Of a stretch of 7,928 nt of DNA, positions 5,143-7,928 are shown one piece after another (within the stretch, counting starts at the first letter, position 1; each line of letters starts with the position of its first letter). Location of the stretch: assembly GCA_902782795.1 (NCBI GenBank), contig CACZOT010000304.1:1-7928 (forward strand). Reading direction: 5' to 3'. The notes under the pieces were generated by a model that did not search any database, was not told the DNA's origin, and worked only from the letters and a program-made list of their open reading frames with translations. The position numbers were made by a program, and so were the translations under genes. The DNA is from an uncultured Eubacteriales bacterium. Its GTDB lineage: Bacteria; Bacillota; Clostridia; Christensenellales; Aristaeellaceae.

Positions 5143-5910
5143 ATGGAACTGCGCAAGGTGTTCGACGCCATCCCCGACGAGTTCGACCGCTTCCGTCCGC
5201 ATTACTGTCCGGAGCTGTTCGCCGATATGATCGCCTACGCCGGCATCGGCCCCGACGCGCGGGTCCTGGAGATCGGCCCGGGCACCGGCCAGGCGACCGA
5301 TCCCATCCTGGATACGGGCTGCGATTATCACGCCATCGAGCTGGGCGGGCATCTTTGCGCGAAGATGCGCTCCAAGTACGGCTCCCGCGCGAATTTCCAC
5401 CTCGTCCACGATGATTTCATCACCCACGATTTCGGCGCCGCGCGCTTCGACTGCGTCTATTCCGCGGCCACCATCCAGTGGATCCCCGAGGAGATCGCCT
5501 TCCCCAAGACGTTCGCGCTCCTCAAGCCCGGCGGAACGCTGGCCATGATGCTGACCAGCAGCGAATACCGCTCCGCGAACGAGGATCTGTACCAGGCCAT
5601 CCAGGAGGTCTATTCCGCGCACTTCCATCCGGAGACGGAGTACGCCCAGAAGTTCACCTACGCCAACGCGCCGGATTGGGGCTACGTCGGCTTCGAGAAA
5701 CGCGAATACCCCCGCGAGCGCGTGCTCACCGCGGACGAGTACGTCCGCTACAGCGCGACGCACTGCACCCACATCATCCTCAAGGAGCCTGAGCGCAGCG
5801 TCTTCTTCGACGGCCTCCGCAAGGCCGTGCTGGACGCGGGCGACAGGATCGTCTTCCGCGATACCTACGTTTTATACCTGGCGAAAAAGCCCGCACAGGG
5901 CCGTCCATAA
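5143..5910 (+). CDS. Class I SAM-dependent methyltransferase
   Basis: The product has 255 residues. The start is ATG 5143, behind AAAGGAGG (5126-5133) at 9-base spacing; an in-frame ATG at 5053 lies in the hairpin array and is unlikely. The N-terminal part is a Rossmann-fold SAM domain. Motif I is VLEIGPGTGQ (41-50), E66 in AIELG is the acidic residue binding the SAM ribose, D91 in HDDF is motif II, FDCVYSAATIQWI (102-114) is motif IV, and LKPGG (128-132) precedes the late strand. The rest (about 140-255) is a helical substrate-binding region ending in a strand pair with YVLYLAKK. It matches the Methyltransf_11/25 group that methylates small molecules, but the substrate cannot be read from sequence. 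It sits 36 bases before glpK with no terminator between, so co-transcription is likely. Confidence 0.88.
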   Translation: MELRKVFDAIPDEFDRFRPHYCPELFADMIAYAGIGPDARVLEIGPGTGQATDPILDTGCDYHAIELGGHLCAKMRSKYGSRANFHLVHDDFITHDFGAARFDCVYSAATIQWIPEEIAFPKTFALLKPGGTLAMMLTSSEYRSANEDLYQAIQEVYSAHFHPETEYAQKFTYANAPDWGYVGFEKREYPRERVLTADEYVRYSATHCTHIILKEPERSVFFDGLRKAVLDAGDRIVFRDTYVLYLAKKPAQGRP

Positions 5911-5946
5911 CACCATCCGCCGATCAACGAAAGGGTGGGTCCATCC

Positions 5947-7437
5947 ATGCGCTACATCCTCGCCCTGGACCAGGGCACGACTTCCTCGCGCGCGGTGCTG
6001 TTCGACGAGAACGGCTCCCTCGTCGCCTCGCACGGCATCGAATTTCCGCAGATCTACCCCAAGCCCGGCTGGGTCGAGCATGACCCGCAGGCCATCCTCT
6101 CCTCGCAGCTGGACGCCATCCGCGAGGCCGTGCGCAAGTCCGGCGTCGACGCCAAGGACATCGCCGCCGTCGGCATCACCAACCAGCGCGAGACCACGCT
6201 CCTTTGGGACCGCAAGACCGGCGAGCCCCTGTGCAACGCCATCGTCTGGCAGTGCCGCCGCACCGCGCCCCTGGTGGAGCAGCTCAAGAAGGACGGCCTC
6301 CACGGCGTCATCCAGGAGAAGACCGGCCTCGTGCCGGACGCCTACTTCTCCGGCACAAAGCTCCAGTGGCTGCTGGACGAGATGCCCGAGGCGCGCGAGC
6401 GCGCCCGCAAGGGGGAGATCTGCTTCGGCACGGTGGATACCTGGCTCGCCTGGAACCTCACCGAGGAGCGCGCCCACGTCACCGATGCCACCAACGCCTC
6501 CCGCACCATGCTCTTCAACATCCGCGAGCAGAAGTGGGACGATTTCCTCCTCACCGTCATGAACATCCCCGCCGAGATCCTTCCCCAGGTGGTGGATTCC
6601 TCCTGCGTGGTGGGCACGCTGCGCAAGGAGATCCTCGGTGTGGAGGGCATCCCCGTGGCCGCTCTGGCGGGCGATCAGCACGCCGCTCTCTACGGCCAGG
6701 CCTGCTTCGCCCCCGGCATGACCAAGAACACCTACGGCACCGGCTGCTTCATGCTCATGAACACCGGCTCCACGCCCGTCGTCTCCCGCAACAGCCTCAT
6801 CTCCACCACCGCCTGGCGCGTGGACGGCAAACCCACCTTCGCCCTCGAGGGCAGCGTGTTCGTGGCCGGCGCGGCCATGCAGTGGCTGCGCGACGAGATG
6901 GGCCTGATCAAGAACGCCGCCGAGAGCGAGGAAGTCGCCCTCTCCATCCCGGATAACGGCAACGTCTTCATGGTGCCCGCCTTCACGGGCCTGGGCGCGC
7001 CCCACTGGGATATGTATTCCCGCGGCCTCATCGTCGGCCTCACCCGCGGCACCGGCCGCGCCCACATCGTGCGCGCCGCGCTGGAATCCATCGCCTACCA
7101 GACGCGCGACGTCCTCGAGGCCATGATGAAGGATTCCGGCCTGCGCCCAGACGTTCTGCGCGTGGACGGCGGCGCCTCCAACAACAATTTCCTCATGCAG
7201 TTCCAGAGCGATATCCTCGGCGTCAACGTGCTCCGGCCCGCCGTGACCGAGACCACCGCCATGGGCGCCGCGATGCTCGCCGGCCGCGCCATCGGCCTCT
7301 GGGACGACAAGGCCCTCGCCCGCCTCTGGCAGCAGGGCGCGCTCTTCTCTCCGCGCATGCCCGCCACCCGGAAGGAGGCCCTCTACAGCAACTGGACCCG
7401 CGCCGTGCAGCGCGCCAAGGGCTGGGAGACCGTGTAA
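5947..7437 (+). CDS. glpK: Glycerol kinase
   Basis: GlpK phosphorylates glycerol with ATP to sn-glycerol-3-phosphate in the cytosol, feeding glycolysis and glycerolipid synthesis. The product has 496 residues, the normal length. ATG 5947 follows AAAGGGTGG (5930-5938) at 8-base spacing; GTG 5935 is too close to any ribosome site. FGGY-kinase signatures are intact: DQGTTSSR (8-15), R81-E82 in NQRET, W101, Y133, GDQHAALYGQ with catalytic D243 and Q244, NTYGTGCF (261-268, F268), the signature AFTGLGAPHWD, and DGGASNNNF in the C-terminal ATPase domain. The loop before the catalytic strand (VVGTLRKEILGVEG) lacks the histidine that HPr phosphorylates in Bacillus and Enterococcus GlpK. It also lacks the Arg of the E. 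coli fructose-1,6-bisphosphate site, as far as I recall those sequences. No glpF or glpD is in the window. It is probably transcribed with the methyltransferase. Confidence 0.97.
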   Translation: MRYILALDQGTTSSRAVLFDENGSLVASHGIEFPQIYPKPGWVEHDPQAILSSQLDAIREAVRKSGVDAKDIAAVGITNQRETTLLWDRKTGEPLCNAIVWQCRRTAPLVEQLKKDGLHGVIQEKTGLVPDAYFSGTKLQWLLDEMPEARERARKGEICFGTVDTWLAWNLTEERAHVTDATNASRTMLFNIREQKWDDFLLTVMNIPAEILPQVVDSSCVVGTLRKEILGVEGIPVAALAGDQHAALYGQACFAPGMTKNTYGTGCFMLMNTGSTPVVSRNSLISTTAWRVDGKPTFALEGSVFVAGAAMQWLRDEMGLIKNAAESEEVALSIPDNGNVFMVPAFTGLGAPHWDMYSRGLIVGLTRGTGRAHIVRAALESIAYQTRDVLEAMMKDSGLRPDVLRVDGGASNNNFLMQFQSDILGVNVLRPAVTETTAMGAAMLAGRAIGLWDDKALARLWQQGALFSPRMPATRKEALYSNWTRAVQRAKGWETV

Positions 7438-7443
7438 CGCCTT

Positions 7444-7481
7444 GCGGGGCACTGCCCCTGCCAAAGGGGGCTGAAGTCCCT
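7444..7481 (+). repeat. Paired hairpins after glpK, possible terminator or repeat remnant
   Basis: GGGGC (7446-7450) and GCCCC (7454-7458) form a hairpin with loop ACT, extended by outer GC/GC pairing around a bulged T. A second follows at 7466-7481, where GGGGGC pairs with GTCCCT around a TGAA loop, with G-T pairs. The layout echoes the array at 4984-5094, so it may be a decayed relative. It begins 6 bases after the glpK stop and could end transcription, though no T-run follows. Confidence 0.45.
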
Positions 7482-7515
7482 CCGGGCACCCCTATTGAAA
7501 GGAATACGATAATCA

Positions 7516-7555
7516 AGGGCTCCGGAATCCTGCACAGCAAGGGTGCCGGGGCCCT
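7516..7555 (+). repeat. 10-bp inverted repeat in the glpK downstream gap
   Basis: AGGGCTCCGG (7516-7525) pairs with CCGGGGCCCT (7546-7555) over 10 bp with one T-G wobble, around a 20-base loop. It lies between the glpK hairpins and the next promoter. It may be a terminator-like structure or a regulator site. I see no small gene in 7438-7578. Confidence 0.4.
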
Positions 7556-7578
7556 GGCGTCTCCTCCAGGCATAAATC

Positions 7579-7607
7579 TTGACAGAACAGGCTCTTTGGC
7601 GTATCCT
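7579..7607 (+). promoter_or_regulatory. Sigma-A promoter of the acyltransferase-like gene
   Basis: TTGACA (7579-7584) and TATCCT (7602-7607) are separated by exactly 17 bases. Transcription should start near 7614, giving a leader of about 34 bases before the TTG start at 7648. The gene is therefore not dependent on glpK transcription. Confidence 0.78.
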
Positions 7608-7647
7608 AAACAGAGTGGGAAATGCCGCGAAGGAAGGGTGAATCGGC

Positions 7648-7928
7648 TTGGGCAAGGGCACGGTCCTGTATTTCCGGTTCGTGCGATGGTGGGCGGCGCT
7701 AATCCAGCCGGCGCGGCACGTCCAGAGCCTGGAGGGCGTTCCGCAGCCTTGCGTGTTCCTCTGCCGCCACAGAAACATGCAGGGGCCGATCTACTCCATG
7801 AGCCACCTCTGGCCGCATGCCCGGCCATGGATCCTGTACCCCTTCTGCGACCGCAAGGAATTCGCCCAGCAGATGATCGATTACACCCTCACCGAGCGCC
7901 TCCACTGGCCCATGTGGATCGCGCGCCC
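7648..7928 (+). CDS. Putative PlsC-like acyltransferase, N-terminal part (cut by window edge)
   Basis: This frame stays open from TTG 7648 to the end, giving 93 full codons. An in-frame TGA at 7639-7641 excludes a start further upstream, and AAGGAAGGG (7630-7638) lies 9 bases before the TTG. With the promoter just upstream this start is well supported. The N-terminus has a hydrophobic, basic segment (LYFRFVRWWAALI), then CVFLCRHRNMQGPI (35-48) and PWILYPFCDRKEF (60-72). The pattern strand, RHRN, GPI, later PW and DRK resembles clostridial proteins annotated as lysophospholipid or 1-acylglycerol-3-phosphate acyltransferases (from recall). In classical PlsC the motif is HxxxxD; here H41 is followed at +5 by Gly46, so either a variant motif is used or the assignment is wrong. 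If correct, it acylates lysophospholipid at the membrane, downstream of glycerol-3-phosphate. Confidence 0.55.
   Translation, partial: MGKGTVLYFRFVRWWAALIQPARHVQSLEGVPQPCVFLCRHRNMQGPIYSMSHLWPHARPWILYPFCDRKEFAQQMIDYTLTERLHWPMWIAR

Noticed and set aside
2482..5772. 1096-codon open frame on the minus strand opposite the acidic gene and the start of the methyltransferase
   Set aside because: It crosses a hairpin array and two genes with good ribosome sites, its translation is a low-complexity mirror of GAN/GCC codons, and it has no recognisable domain. Strong third-position GC bias on the plus strand explains the lack of stops.
7508..7513. GATAAT as a -10 element after glpK
   Set aside because: No -35 at proper spacing; TTGAAA at 7495 is too close.

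Overview
The window is a GC-rich bacterial chromosomal segment. It shows purine-rich Shine-Dalgarno sites (AAAGGAGG, AGGAGG), three promoters with recognisable sigma-A -35/-10 pairs at exact 17-bp spacing plus one extended -10 promoter, GTG and TTG starts, and families common in anaerobic Bacillota (DUF1858, a rubrerythrin-like diiron protein, an NYN-LOTUS protein). A high-GC clostridial lineage, perhaps a gut organism, fits best. That placement is inference; no rRNA or phylogenetic marker is present. I see no insertion sequence, tRNA, rRNA, CRISPR array or prophage.

Layout. Positions 1-132 (minus) hold the first 44 codons of a HAD-superfamily phosphatase. Its promoter diverges from that of the next gene across a 287-bp region with a nested palindrome. 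Positions 420-1412 (plus) encode a 330-residue NYN (PIN-like) domain protein with two C-terminal LOTUS/OST-HTH domains, a predicted RNA-binding nuclease. A GC hairpin lies at the very 5' end of its predicted transcript, just before the ribosome site. Next come a 70-residue DUF1858 CxxC protein (1492-1704), a strong 14-bp hairpin, and a 159-residue ferritin-like diiron protein (1842-2321). These two suggest a small redox or oxidative-stress pair.

From its own promoter, 2488-4854 encodes a 788-residue, extremely acidic, low-complexity protein. It has four short basic/hydrophobic modules, three Asp/Glu tracts separated by basic islands, and one transmembrane helix near the C-terminus. Midway lies a near-perfect ribosome site plus an in-frame ATG (3838) that could give a 338-residue short form. 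I do not recognise the family; it is the most unusual gene here.

A 288-bp gap with a tandem array of hairpins (4984-5094), probably a dispersed intergenic repeat, precedes a class I SAM methyltransferase (5143-5910) of unknown substrate. Glycerol kinase GlpK (5947-7437) follows 36 bp later. A second hairpin-rich gap and a clean TTGACA/TATCCT promoter lead to a truncated TTG-started gene (7648 to the window end) resembling a PlsC-like acyltransferase. GlpK (making glycerol-3-phosphate) and an acyltransferase (using it or its derivatives) would both feed glycerolipid synthesis, but they have separate promoters and the link is only suggestive.

No defence or biosynthetic cluster is evident. The observations with most chance of novelty are the charge-block membrane protein with its repeated modules and internal start, and the NYN-LOTUS gene with its leader hairpin.
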